Positions 1 to 7,637 of a stretch of DNA of 64,000 bases are shown piece after piece. The first letter of the stretch is position 1; every line of letters begins with the position of its first letter. Source of the stretch: Arenibacter sp. 6A1 (GTDB lineage: Bacteria; Bacteroidota; Bacteroidia; Flavobacteriales; Flavobacteriaceae); the NCBI RefSeq assembly GCF_012272855.1, contig NZ_JAAXCQ010000012.1:62001-126000 (forward strand), written 5' to 3'. Position numbers and translations under genes: made by a program. The notes under the pieces are model-generated. The model was not told the origin of the DNA. It was given only the letters and a program-made list of their open reading frames with translations, and did no database searches.

Positions 1-76
1 GAGTGTCTTCTGCTGCCGATACGTGATCGTCTCCTAATTCTTCAAATTGCTTTTCCAATGCGTTGTCGATTTTCAT
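1..76 (-). CDS. N-terminal fragment of a minus-strand gene, possibly GTP cyclohydrolase I
   Basis: The minus strand opens with ATG at 76 and reads 25 codons (MKIDNALEKQFEELGDDHVS...) before leaving the window. The acidic start with an ELGDDHVS-type stretch resembles the N-terminus of flavobacterial FolE proteins (GTP cyclohydrolase I, first step of folate/tetrahydrobiopterin synthesis). Only 25 residues are visible and no catalytic residue is included, so the family call is inference. A TATCTTTG element (100-107, minus strand), matching the Bacteroidota -7 consensus TAnnTTTG, lies 24 bases upstream and supports this start. Confidence 0.45.
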   Translation of the reverse strand, partial: MKIDNALEKQFEELGDDHVSAAEDT

Positions 77-99
77 TAAAATATGGCTTTTTAAGGCTG

Positions 100-107
100 C
101 AAAGATA
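100..107 (-). promoter_or_regulatory. Candidate -7 element of the left-edge minus-strand gene
   Basis: On the minus strand the sequence is TATCTTTG, an exact fit to the Bacteroidota -7 motif TAnnTTTG. It lies 24 bases before the ATG at 76. No clear TTG was seen at the expected -33 distance, so the call rests on one box and position. Confidence 0.35.
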
Positions 108-213
108 TACATTATATGCCACTTTATAACACGATTACGTGCTTACACAACATAAATTAGTGTTAAGTACAACAGCTAGCTATTTTTATAAGACACAAAA
201 TTTACATGGGTTC

Positions 214-2022
214 ATGAGGCAACTAGTTTATGTATTTATAGTGATGTGTGTTGTGAACACAGGCAATGCCTGGGCGCAAGTTTCTTCCGATTGCGCCAAT
301 GCTGTGCCAATCTGTAATAATACCCCCGTGAATGGGGGTACTGATGGTTATGGGGTAGACGATTTTAAAGAGGTGGAAACCTCTGGTTGTTTAGAAAAAA
401 CACTCTCTGGGGCTATTGAGTCTAATTCGGCCTGGTATAGGTTTAAAACTGGGGCTTCTGGTCAGTTAGGTTTTAATATTGGTATAGATCCTGAAGAAGA
501 TTGGGATTTTGCACTGTACAGGGCAAGTGATTGCGGTGCCCTAGGAGATCCTATTCGTTGTAATTTTTACGATAATAAAGAGCAAAACACCTATATAGGG
601 GTAGGGGAAGATCCAAGCGCACATACAAATAATGTTCAGTATGAAGAATGGTTGCAAGTAGAGGCTGGGGAAGAGTATTACCTGATGGTTAATAATTTTA
701 GTAATGTCAATTCTGGTTTTTCCATACAATTTTCTGGAAACTTATTTGTTACCAACCCTTATGATGCCTTAGATTGTTCTATTATCAATAATCTTTTAGG
801 TCCGCCAATAGCAGCCTGTGATACCGAAATAGTAAACTTGGACGCAACCACGGACGATGCCCTGAAATATTCTTGGTATAAGGATACGGGGAGCGGATTT
901 ACAGTTGTTTTGGGTGAAGTTTCGGAAACGCTCCAAGTGAGCGATCCCGCTATGTATAGGGTTGTGGTAGAGACAAAAAATCAAAACGATATCATTAGCG
1001 ATGTACAGGTGGCGTTTACGAAAACACCAAAAACTTTTGGGGTAAGTGACGAGTATTTTTGCTTTGGTGAGCTAGATACCTATAATTTATCGGATAAGGA
1101 TGCCCAAGTATTGGGAGACCAATCTTCGGAAGAGGTTGTGGTGACATATCATAGTACTCCTTCAGACGCTTTTTATGGTACAAATCCATTGTCCAAGAAT
1201 TATCCGCTGAGCGTTGGCGAACATCAAATTTTTATCAGGACTACCGCAATGGAAAATTCTAACTGTTTCGATGTGTCCGAAGAATTTTCCATAACAGTAT
1301 ATAAGCCATTGGTGAAAGATTTTCCTTTGATGGTCTATTTGTGTGAAGACAATACCAATGTGATTATTGGCGATTTGTCTCCGGATCCTAAGTATTACTA
1401 TCAATGGGATTCTGGCGAAACATCTTCAAGTATCAGTGTGGCTCAAGGTGGTACGTATACGCTTTCTATCTATGATGGGGAAAGTGATGGTATTTGCGAA
1501 AATACCTTTGAAATACAGGTGATTGCTTCAAAAACACCTCGAATAAAAAACATAAAAATAAGCGACCTACAAGATAATAATAGCATAACTATAGTGCCTG
1601 TTGGGGAAGGGGAATTTGAATTTAAACTAAATAACGGGCCTTATCAGGCAGAGCAAGTATTTGATAATGTAGCCCCGGGCTTGCATAGGGTGACGGTAAA
1701 CGATCCTAGAGGTTGTGGGTCGGTTACAGAAACTATTGTGGTTGTTGGGTATTCTAAGTTTTTTACACCCAATGGAGATGGCGTTAATGATTTATGGCAT
1801 ATCAGTGGGGTCTCTAGTTTAAAAGATCCTGTGGTATTTATATATGATAGGTATGGGAAGTTAATCAAACAATTGACGAAAAATAGTATAGGGTGGAATG
1901 GCACTTTAGATGGGTATGTGTTGCCAGCTACAGATTATTGGTTTAAGTTAAGTTATGTAGATACCAATGGGCAGCGCTTATATGCTAAATATATCAATAG
2001 TCATTTCTCCTTAAAACGATAG
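214..2022 (+). CDS. Secreted protein with T9SS type B (gliding motility-associated) C-terminal sorting domain
   Basis: A large secreted protein of about 602 residues. I chose the ATG at 214 because it gives a clean signal peptide (MRQLVYVFIVMCVV... ending ...AWAQ); the in-frame ATG at 139 would add 25 residues ahead of it. The N-terminal half has Cys-containing beta-rich segments of the kind seen in flavobacterial adhesin-like proteins, and the middle has Ig/PKD-like beta repeats. The last ~85 residues (FFTPNGDGVNDLW... IYDRYGKL... GWNG... YWFKLSY) form the CHU_C/type B sorting domain recognised by the type IX secretion system. This makes it a likely surface or secreted T9SS cargo; porT is present at 59388-60089. 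The ligand or function of the upper domains is not recognisable. A bidirectional terminator follows at 2075-2107. Confidence 0.85.
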   Translation: MRQLVYVFIVMCVVNTGNAWAQVSSDCANAVPICNNTPVNGGTDGYGVDDFKEVETSGCLEKTLSGAIESNSAWYRFKTGASGQLGFNIGIDPEEDWDFALYRASDCGALGDPIRCNFYDNKEQNTYIGVGEDPSAHTNNVQYEEWLQVEAGEEYYLMVNNFSNVNSGFSIQFSGNLFVTNPYDALDCSIINNLLGPPIAACDTEIVNLDATTDDALKYSWYKDTGSGFTVVLGEVSETLQVSDPAMYRVVVETKNQNDIISDVQVAFTKTPKTFGVSDEYFCFGELDTYNLSDKDAQVLGDQSSEEVVVTYHSTPSDAFYGTNPLSKNYPLSVGEHQIFIRTTAMENSNCFDVSEEFSITVYKPLVKDFPLMVYLCEDNTNVIIGDLSPDPKYYYQWDSGETSSSISVAQGGTYTLSIYDGESDGICENTFEIQVIASKTPRIKNIKISDLQDNNSITIVPVGEGEFEFKLNNGPYQAEQVFDNVAPGLHRVTVNDPRGCGSVTETIVVVGYSKFFTPNGDGVNDLWHISGVSSLKDPVVFIYDRYGKLIKQLTKNSIGWNGTLDGYVLPATDYWFKLSYVDTNGQRLYAKYINSHFSLKR

Positions 2023-2074
2023 CCTCGGAATTAAAGGCTGTTTGTTTTGGGGGTATTTATTAAATAAAGGATAT

Positions 2075-2107
2075 AAAAAAAGACGGGTATATGCCCGTCT
2101 TTTTTTA
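2075..2107. terminator. Bidirectional intrinsic terminator
   Basis: The stem AGACGGG/CCCGTCT (2081-2100) is flanked by an A run on the left and a T run on the right, so it can end transcription in both directions. It sits between the convergent T9SS cargo gene and the FadL-like gene. Confidence 0.85.
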
Positions 2108-2126
2108 ATATAAATAGTGTTTTTTT

Positions 2127-3632
2127 TTAGAAGTTCAAGATGTAGCTTAAACCAACGAAAGTATTTTTGGTGCTAATAGTAGCCGGTGTTGGTAAGCCAA
2201 CATCGTATAGTTGTTTGTTTCTCTCTTGGGAGGCATAACTGTAAGCCAAGTCTAGTTTGCCGCCGCCAAAATCATATCCTATACCTAAGGAATATCCCTT
2301 TAGGTCGCCAATAGTAACGCCATTGGCGTACGGACTTTCTTCAAACCTATATCCTGCCCTTAGACTTAAGGCTTCAATTCGGTACTCTCCACCTAATCTA
2401 AAAGTAGAAACAACCCCCAGTTGGTTAGCTATAAAAGCATTTTCTGAAGCAAAGCTTGGATCCGAAGTAGGTCTTAATTCTGCTTTTGACATGTCTTGAT
2501 ATCCGTAATCAAAACTTAACAGCCCTTGTTTTCCAAAAATAACGGCCATGCTAGCGGTGAGTTTTTCGGGAGTTTTAATGGTGTATTTATCAAAAATATT
2601 AACCACATTTAAATTGATGAAGCCTATATCGTCATCGGCTAGGTCAGAATTTATTCGCTGAGATGTCTCATCGGATAAACGATACCAAGTTGGTGACTGA
2701 TAGCTTCCACCGACCCTGATATAATGGTTTAGTTTTGCTATGGCACCCATGCTATAAGAAAAGCCCGTTCCCGTAGTCTTTAAATGATTGTCAAAACTAG
2801 TGTTCTTTATAGCTGAATCTAAATCGTATCCGCTTTCAGTGAATTTGGTCAGTTTGTCATAGAATACATTGTGGATATTTATGGCAGCCCCTATAGAAAG
2901 GTTTTCATTGTATTGTGAGGCCAAGTTTGCCGTAAATTTTCCGTTGTGACCAAGGGTGGTTTCTGAATAATTTTGGTTAACACTACGGTACTTGGCATTG
3001 GATACATAGCTTGTGTTATTGTCGTTTGTTTCGTCAATCGGGTCTATTATACCACCATAATACCCTAAAAAAGCTTGTTGATCTATAAAGCCTAACTGAG
3101 CCCCGATGTCCAAGTAGGCTTCTTCTATGAATTCATCATTTTGTATCAATAATGGTCCAAAAGGCACGCCGTTGGCGTTCGCTAAAAAATAGTTGTCAAT
3201 ACCCTGATTACTGGTTCCTGCAATAAAAACTTCTCCGTCAAAGTTATTGGCCAGATCATAATTAAAGGCCAAGGATACTTTTTTCCAATTAGGGTTTTTG
3301 GTGTTTTTAAATACGAGCACGCCGCCAACCTGATTGATTTCAAAGGCATGATTGGAAGCGAAAGTATTGCCGTTAAAATAGGAGGAATTATTTTTGGTGT
3401 TGGCGGTAGAGGCGGTTAGGGCAAACTGGCTATTGTTAAAAACAGCGCTACCGGCCGGATTGACGTTTAGGGATGATAAATCTCCCCCGAGGGCTCCAAA
3501 GGCACCACTTAATCCTTGAAAACGCGCTGTACCTTGTAAATTTTCGCCGCTATAACGAAGCACATCGTTAATGTTTTGTCCGCTTACGATAGCACAGGCC
3601 AACATTAGAAAGAAGGTGATATTTCTTTTCAT
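2127..3632 (-). CDS. OmpP1/FadL/TodX-like outer-membrane transport protein
   Basis: A 501-residue beta-barrel protein with a signal peptide (MKRNITFFLMLACAIVSG). The mature start INDVLRYSGENLQGTARF, followed by SGAFGALGGDLSSLNVNPAG, is the typical N-terminus of Bacteroidota OmpP1/FadL-family proteins, and the last residue is Phe, as in outer-membrane barrels. The family forms channels for long-chain fatty acids or other hydrophobic compounds; the substrate here is unknown. It lies 45 bases downstream of the low-complexity lipoprotein gene on the same strand and may be co-transcribed with it. Confidence 0.85.
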   Translation of the reverse strand: MKRNITFFLMLACAIVSGQNINDVLRYSGENLQGTARFQGLSGAFGALGGDLSSLNVNPAGSAVFNNSQFALTASTANTKNNSSYFNGNTFASNHAFEINQVGGVLVFKNTKNPNWKKVSLAFNYDLANNFDGEVFIAGTSNQGIDNYFLANANGVPFGPLLIQNDEFIEEAYLDIGAQLGFIDQQAFLGYYGGIIDPIDETNDNNTSYVSNAKYRSVNQNYSETTLGHNGKFTANLASQYNENLSIGAAINIHNVFYDKLTKFTESGYDLDSAIKNTSFDNHLKTTGTGFSYSMGAIAKLNHYIRVGGSYQSPTWYRLSDETSQRINSDLADDDIGFINLNVVNIFDKYTIKTPEKLTASMAVIFGKQGLLSFDYGYQDMSKAELRPTSDPSFASENAFIANQLGVVSTFRLGGEYRIEALSLRAGYRFEESPYANGVTIGDLKGYSLGIGYDFGGGKLDLAYSYASQERNKQLYDVGLPTPATISTKNTFVGLSYILNF

Positions 3633-3677
3633 CGGTTTAGTTTTAATATGTTTTAATTGATTTTATTGCCCTGCTTT

Positions 3678-4880
3678 TTATTTCCCGCCACCTCTTCTGC
3701 TTGAAGAGCTAGAAGATGAACTTCGTGTGTTTCCGCTAGAACTTCTAGAGCTGCTAGAACTTCTTATGGTTCCGCCAGAAGATCTTGAAGGGCTACTTGA
3801 ACTTCTTATAGTGCTGCTCGAAGGTTTGGAAGAGCTGTTGGAACTCCTGTAAGTAGAACGGCTAGGGCTTGTGCTCCTAGAGTTGCTTCTGTAGGTCCTA
3901 TTTGCCGGAGCAGTACTTTTATAGGTGCTGTTGTTCCTAGAAGTGGAGTTGTATCTAGGGGTGGCCCTAGTACTTCTGCTAGTTCTATAGGATTGATTTC
4001 GGACCTTAGCATCTACACCAATATTGTTTCTAGAGCTCGTTCCGCTTCTATATCGGCTATTGTTACTAGAGATATTGCTTCTATTGTTCGAAGAACGGGC
4101 ATTGCTCCTTAATCTGGTAGCATCGCTAGTTCTTGCGTTATTAAGATTAGATCTTCCTCTTAGGTTGTTGCTTGAACTAATGGCGTTAGATCTGTAGTAG
4201 CCTCTTCTGCTATTATTATAGGAATAGGCGTTGTTGTAGTACTTAGGATAGTGTCTGTAAGATGAATAGTAAGGGTAGTGGTAGTAGGGGCGATAATAAT
4301 GGTGTCCCCATCCGTATCCGTACCCATAACCGTACCCAGGCCAGCCCCAATTATTGTAGCCATAACCATAGTAGTTCCATGCCCAAGGGCTGTAATAACC
4401 ACCCCAGTAGCCAGCATAGAATCCCCAAGGACGGCCCCAATTATTGTAGTAGCCTCCCCATCCGTAATTATCATAAATGTTGATGTTAACACTGGTAGGG
4501 TTGTCGCCCCAAGCACCATACCCGCTATAGGTATTGTTGGAGTCGTAATAGTTCGCCTCTGAATTGTCATCCATACCGTTGTTCATGTTGTTTCCGTAGT
4601 AACCATCGACATCGGTAAAGACTTCATCGGCAAGAATGTTGTCGTATTCATTAGCTTTTTGACCAAAGTATTCACCAAAAGTATTCTCCTCTTGAGAAAC
4701 TTGTTGCGGTCTAGATTCTTGAACAATGGTGACTTGTTGCTCTAAACCATCACCGTATATGCCGTCATTGTCATAATATGATGCCTGCTGGTAAGATCCA
4801 CAAGAAGCCAATAATATACCAAGAACCATAACTGTGGCTGCCAAATATGTTCTTCCGGGAAGTAGAGAATGTGTCATCAT
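3678..4880 (-). CDS. Low-complexity lipoprotein, Tyr/Gly/Trp-rich then Ser/Arg-rich
   Basis: A 400-residue protein with an N-terminal hydrophobic segment ending in a lipobox (GILLASC, Cys near residue 27), so probably a lipoprotein. Residues ~30-120 are acidic and Asn/Tyr-rich. Residues ~130-215 are extremely rich in Tyr, Gly, Trp and Asn (e.g. GYGYGYGYGWGHHYY). The C-terminal ~180 residues are Ser/Arg/Asn-rich and strongly basic. No enzymatic fold is visible. Similar flavobacterial proteins are often labelled vitellogenin-like with no real functional meaning. It is divergent from proS (95-base gap) and upstream of the FadL-like gene. A cell-envelope structural role is plausible but unproven. 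Confidence 0.7.
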   Translation of the reverse strand: MMTHSLLPGRTYLAATVMVLGILLASCGSYQQASYYDNDGIYGDGLEQQVTIVQESRPQQVSQEENTFGEYFGQKANEYDNILADEVFTDVDGYYGNNMNNGMDDNSEANYYDSNNTYSGYGAWGDNPTSVNINIYDNYGWGGYYNNWGRPWGFYAGYWGGYYSPWAWNYYGYGYNNWGWPGYGYGYGYGWGHHYYRPYYHYPYYSSYRHYPKYYNNAYSYNNSRRGYYRSNAISSSNNLRGRSNLNNARTSDATRLRSNARSSNNRSNISSNNSRYRSGTSSRNNIGVDAKVRNQSYRTSRSTRATPRYNSTSRNNSTYKSTAPANRTYRSNSRSTSPSRSTYRSSNSSSKPSSSTIRSSSSPSRSSGGTIRSSSSSRSSSGNTRSSSSSSSSRRGGGK

Positions 4881-4975
4881 CGTAAATTTTATTGTTGAAC
4901 ATGGTAAAAATAGTTAGTTTTACCAAACTATTTTCTAAAATATAAAGTCGCAAGTTTTGTGCCAAACTACAAGTA

Positions 4976-6451
4976 ATGAGTAAAAAGTTAACGAAAAGGG
5001 AAGAGGATTATTCCAAATGGTATAATGAACTCGTGGTAAAGGCGGATTTAGCTGAGAATTCGGGAGTTAGGGGTTGTATGGTAATTAAACCTTATGGGTA
5101 TGCTATATGGGAAAAAATGCAAGCCGCCTTGGATAAAAGGTTCAAGGAAACCGGACATGAAAATGCGTATTTCCCCTTGTTTATCCCCAAGTCTTATTTA
5201 AGCAAAGAGGCGACCCATGTCGAGGGTTTTGCCAAAGAATGTGCCGTTGTAACGCATTATAGATTAAAAAATGCCGAGGATGGTAGCGGTATTATTGTAG
5301 ATCCAGATGCAAAATTAGAAGAGGAGCTTATAGTTAGGCCAACTTCTGAAACCATAATATGGGATACCTATAGGAGATGGATACAGTCCTATAGAGATTT
5401 ACCATTACTAATTAACCAATGGGCCAATGTAGTGCGATGGGAATTGCGTACGCGATTGTTTTTAAGGACCGCAGAATTCTTATGGCAGGAAGGGCATACT
5501 GCCCATGCTACGGAAAAAGAGGCCATAGCAGAGGCAGAACAGATGGTAGATATTTATGCCGAATTTGCAGAAACCCATATGGCTATGCCAGTTATAAAAG
5601 GGGTTAAAACTGCTAGTGAGCGTTTTGCCGGGGCTTTGGAGACCTATTGTATTGAAGCCTTGATGCAAGACGGAAAGGCATTGCAGGCCGGTACTTCGCA
5701 TTTCTTGGGACAAAACTTTGCCAAGGCCTTTGATGTGAAGTTTGCGAACAAAGAAGGAAAACAAGAACATGTATGGGCAACCTCATGGGGAGTGTCTACT
5801 CGCTTAATGGGAGCCTTGATTATGACCCATAGTGATGATAATGGTTTGGTGTTGCCGCCAATGTTGGCGCCAATACAAGTGGTTATTGTTCCTATATATA
5901 AAGGAGACGATCAATTAGATGCTATTTCTGAAAAGGTAAATCCTTTGGTGAAAGAACTTCGTGCTAAGGGAATTTCTGTTAAATATGATAATAGGGATAC
6001 TCATAAGCCCGGATTTAAGTTTAATGAGTACGAACTTAAAGGGGTTCCTGTTCGTTTGGCTATTGGTCAGCGCGATCTGGAAAACGGAACTTATGAGGTA
6101 GCTAGAAGAGATACCTTGACTAAAGAAACAGTAAATGCCGATGAGGTTGTTGCCAAAATAGAGTTCTTATTAGAGGATATTCAAAAATCTATTTATAAGA
6201 AAGCATATGACTTTAGGGAAAACAATATTACTGAAGTAAATTCTTATGAAGAGTTTAAAACGGTGCTCGAAACTAAGCCAGGATTTATATCGGCGCATTG
6301 GGATGGTACCGAAGAGACCGAAGAACGTATAAAAGAAGAGACTAAAGCAACTATCCGTTGCATTCCTTTGGAGGCAAAAGAAGAGGCCGGAAGCTGTATG
6401 GTTACTGGAAAACCATCGGCAAAAAGGGTACTGTTTGCGAAGGCTTATTAA
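4976..6451 (+). CDS. proS: Prolyl-tRNA synthetase (eukaryote/archaea-type, no INS editing domain)
   Basis: A 491-residue class II aminoacyl-tRNA synthetase that charges tRNA-Pro. The catalytic core contains motif 2-like sequence around [19 protein letters not shown] and [10 protein letters not shown], followed by [27 protein letters not shown] and the anticodon-binding domain ([15 protein letters not shown]). A C-terminal zinc-binding-like domain ends in Tyr. The length and lack of a YbaK-like insertion between motifs 2 and 3 place it in the shorter group shared with archaea and eukaryotes, which is usual in Bacteroidota. The ATG at 4976 gives the expected [17 protein letters not shown] start. 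Confidence 0.95.
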   Translation: MSKKLTKREEDYSKWYNELVVKADLAENSGVRGCMVIKPYGYAIWEKMQAALDKRFKETGHENAYFPLFIPKSYLSKEATHVEGFAKECAVVTHYRLKNAEDGSGIIVDPDAKLEEELIVRPTSETIIWDTYRRWIQSYRDLPLLINQWANVVRWELRTRLFLRTAEFLWQEGHTAHATEKEAIAEAEQMVDIYAEFAETHMAMPVIKGVKTASERFAGALETYCIEALMQDGKALQAGTSHFLGQNFAKAFDVKFANKEGKQEHVWATSWGVSTRLMGALIMTHSDDNGLVLPPMLAPIQVVIVPIYKGDDQLDAISEKVNPLVKELRAKGISVKYDNRDTHKPGFKFNEYELKGVPVRLAIGQRDLENGTYEVARRDTLTKETVNADEVVAKIEFLLEDIQKSIYKKAYDFRENNITEVNSYEEFKTVLETKPGFISAHWDGTEETEERIKEETKATIRCIPLEAKEEAGSCMVTGKPSAKRVLFAKAY

Positions 6452-6477
6452 TTTTTTTCAAAAAAATCGAATAAGAC

Positions 6478-6508
6478 TTGCTGCAGTAAAAATTAGTTGT
6501 ATATTTGC
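6478..6508 (+). promoter_or_regulatory. Promoter of the tRNA-Glu array
   Basis: A TTG (6478-6480), 19 bases of spacer and TATATTTG (6500-6507) match the Bacteroidota sigma-A promoter (-33 TTG / -7 TAnnTTTG) exactly. It ends 22 bases before the first tRNA-Glu and is the best promoter match I noted in the window. Confidence 0.8.
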
Positions 6509-6529
6509 ATCCGCAATTAAGCAATTAAT

Positions 6530-6601
6530 GGTCCGTTCGTCTAGGGGTTAGGACGCCAGGTTTTCATCCTGGTAACAGGGGTTCGATTCCCCTACGGACT
6601 A
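6530..6601 (+). tRNA. tRNA-Glu (TTC), copy 1
   Basis: A 72-base cloverleaf. The acceptor stem GGTCCGT pairs with ACGGACT (first pair G-U), and discriminator A is at 6601. The anticodon stem CCAGG/CCTGG surrounds loop TTTTCAT with anticodon TTC at 6563-6565. The T arm is CAGGGGTTCGATTCCCCT. CCA is not encoded. It is the first of four tandem copies, all apparently identical. Confidence 0.97.
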
Positions 6602-6677
6602 CAAAAGAAGTAATTTGAAATTTTGGATTTGAGACAGTGCCGACGAGGTGCAGAGTACGTTCTCAAAATCAATTAAT

Positions 6678-6749
6678 GGTCCGTTCGTCTAGGGGTTAGG
6701 ACGCCAGGTTTTCATCCTGGTAACAGGGGTTCGATTCCCCTACGGACTA
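6678..6749 (+). tRNA. tRNA-Glu (TTC), copy 2
   Basis: Same 72-base sequence as copy 1, with anticodon TTC at 6711-6713. It starts 148 bases after copy 1 and is separated from it by a 76-base spacer that recurs almost unchanged in the array. Confidence 0.97.
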
Positions 6750-6827
6750 CAATATAAAAGTAATTTGAAATTTTGGATTTGAGACAGTGCCAACGAGGTG
6801 CAGAGTACGTTCTCAAAATCAATTAAT

Positions 6828-6899
6828 GGTCCGTTCGTCTAGGGGTTAGGACGCCAGGTTTTCATCCTGGTAACAGGGGTTCGATTCCCCTACGGACTA
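6828..6899 (+). tRNA. tRNA-Glu (TTC), copy 3
   Basis: Same 72-base sequence as copies 1 and 2, with anticodon TTC at 6861-6863. It starts 150 bases after copy 2; the preceding spacer (6750-6827) is two bases longer than the other two. Confidence 0.97.
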
Positions 6900-6975
6900 C
6901 AAAAGAAGTAATTTGAAATTTTGGATTTGAGACAGTGCCGACGAGGTGCAGAGTGCGTTCTCAAAATCAATTAAT

Positions 6976-7047
6976 GGTCCGTTCGTCTAGGGGTTAGGAC
7001 GCCAGGTTTTCATCCTGGTAACAGGGGTTCGATTCCCCTACGGACTA
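6976..7047 (+). tRNA. tRNA-Glu (TTC), copy 4
   Basis: Same 72-base sequence as the other copies, with anticodon TTC at 7009-7011. It is the last of the array and lies 52 bases upstream of rpsT, with no terminator visible between them, so read-through into rpsT is possible. Confidence 0.97.
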
Positions 7048-7099
7048 CATAGTATATTTAGGAGTTTATCTCGATTAAAAAAAACAAAATTAAATAGAA

Positions 7100-7351
7100 A
7101 TGGCAAATCATAAGTCAGCATTAAAGAGGATTAGAAGAAACGAAGAAGTGCGTTTGCGTAACAGATATCAGCACAAAACGACTCGTAACGCGATAAAAAG
7201 ATTGCGTGCTGAGGAAGATAAGAAGGCTGCTGAAACTTTATTGCCAAGTGTGTTTAGCATGATCGATAGGTTAGCAAAGCGTAACATTATCCATAATAAC
7301 AAAGCTGCAAACTTAAAAAGCAAGCTTACTAAGCAAGTAGCATCGCTATAA
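7100..7351 (+). CDS. rpsT: 30S ribosomal protein S20
   Basis: An 83-residue, Lys/Arg-rich helical protein (MANHKSALKRIRRNEEVRLRN) with the standard S20 length. It binds 16S rRNA early in 30S assembly. It follows the tRNA-Glu array on the same strand and ends at a strong intrinsic terminator. Confidence 0.97.
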   Translation: MANHKSALKRIRRNEEVRLRNRYQHKTTRNAIKRLRAEEDKKAAETLLPSVFSMIDRLAKRNIIHNNKAANLKSKLTKQVASL

Positions 7352-7372
7352 GCTTTAATCAAAATATATTAT

Positions 7373-7405
7373 AAAAAAAGGCTGTCTATCGTAGACAGCC
7401 TTTTC
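7373..7405 (+). terminator. Intrinsic terminator of rpsT
   Basis: The stem AAGGCTGTCTA/TAGACAGCCTT is followed by TTTTCTT. It starts ~20 bases after the rpsT stop; the A run on the left makes it potentially bidirectional. Confidence 0.85.
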
Positions 7406-7546
7406 TTATTTTTTATAATTCCTATCTTTTAGTATCAAGTACTGGGAATGATTTTTAAGCTTTTGCTATCATTGAACCTCCTGTTGCTCGTATTTATATA
7501 TTGATAGCGAATTTTTTTTAGTTTGTTAATTGTTAGATTGATTTCC

Positions 7547-7626
7547 GCGTTAGGGACCGCAGCGGCATCCCCGAAGCAACGCAAGGGATATAGCTAAGGG
7601 CCCGCCCGACGTAGGAGGGAACGCCC
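7547..7626 (-). repeat. 80-bp dispersed repeat, copy A
   Basis: One of four 80-base copies in this window (others at 18136-18215, 48402-48481 and 51032-51111). Read on the minus strand it begins GGGCGTTCCCTCC and ends TCCCTAACGC, with short GCGTT/AACGC terminal inverted repeats and a GC-rich core unlike the AT-rich surroundings. It lies 11 bases after the pyruvate kinase-like stop codon, in the sense orientation of that transcript. Confidence 0.85.
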
Positions 7627-7637
7627 AAATAATCGTT

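Larger units (their letters stand above)
6602..6975 (+). repeat. Three near-identical spacers with conserved hairpin in the tRNA-Glu array
   Basis: Spacers 6602-6677, 6750-6827 and 6900-6975 are nearly identical over ~76 bases. Each contains GATTTGAGA and, about 25 bases later, TCTCAAAATC, which pair with one bulged A. Inside this, GTGCC/GGTGC forms a short stem (with G-U pairs) around a 5-base loop. The few differences (G/A in the loop, A/G in AGTRCG, and the start of spacer 2) fall outside the main stem. The array looks like a recent tandem amplification of a tRNA-plus-spacer unit of ~148 bases. A processing role for the hairpin is inference. Confidence 0.8.

Noticed and set aside
4160-4570. 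Long alternative-frame open readings inside the low-complexity lipoprotein gene, on both strands
   Set aside because: They are produced by the repetitive TAC/GGN/TGG codon pattern; their Thr/Ile-rich or Val/Ile-rich translations have no family features.
6530-7047. Regular repeats with ~76-base spacers that look CRISPR-like
   Set aside because: The repeated units are complete tRNA-Glu genes and the spacers are near-identical to each other, the opposite of a CRISPR array. No cas gene is present.
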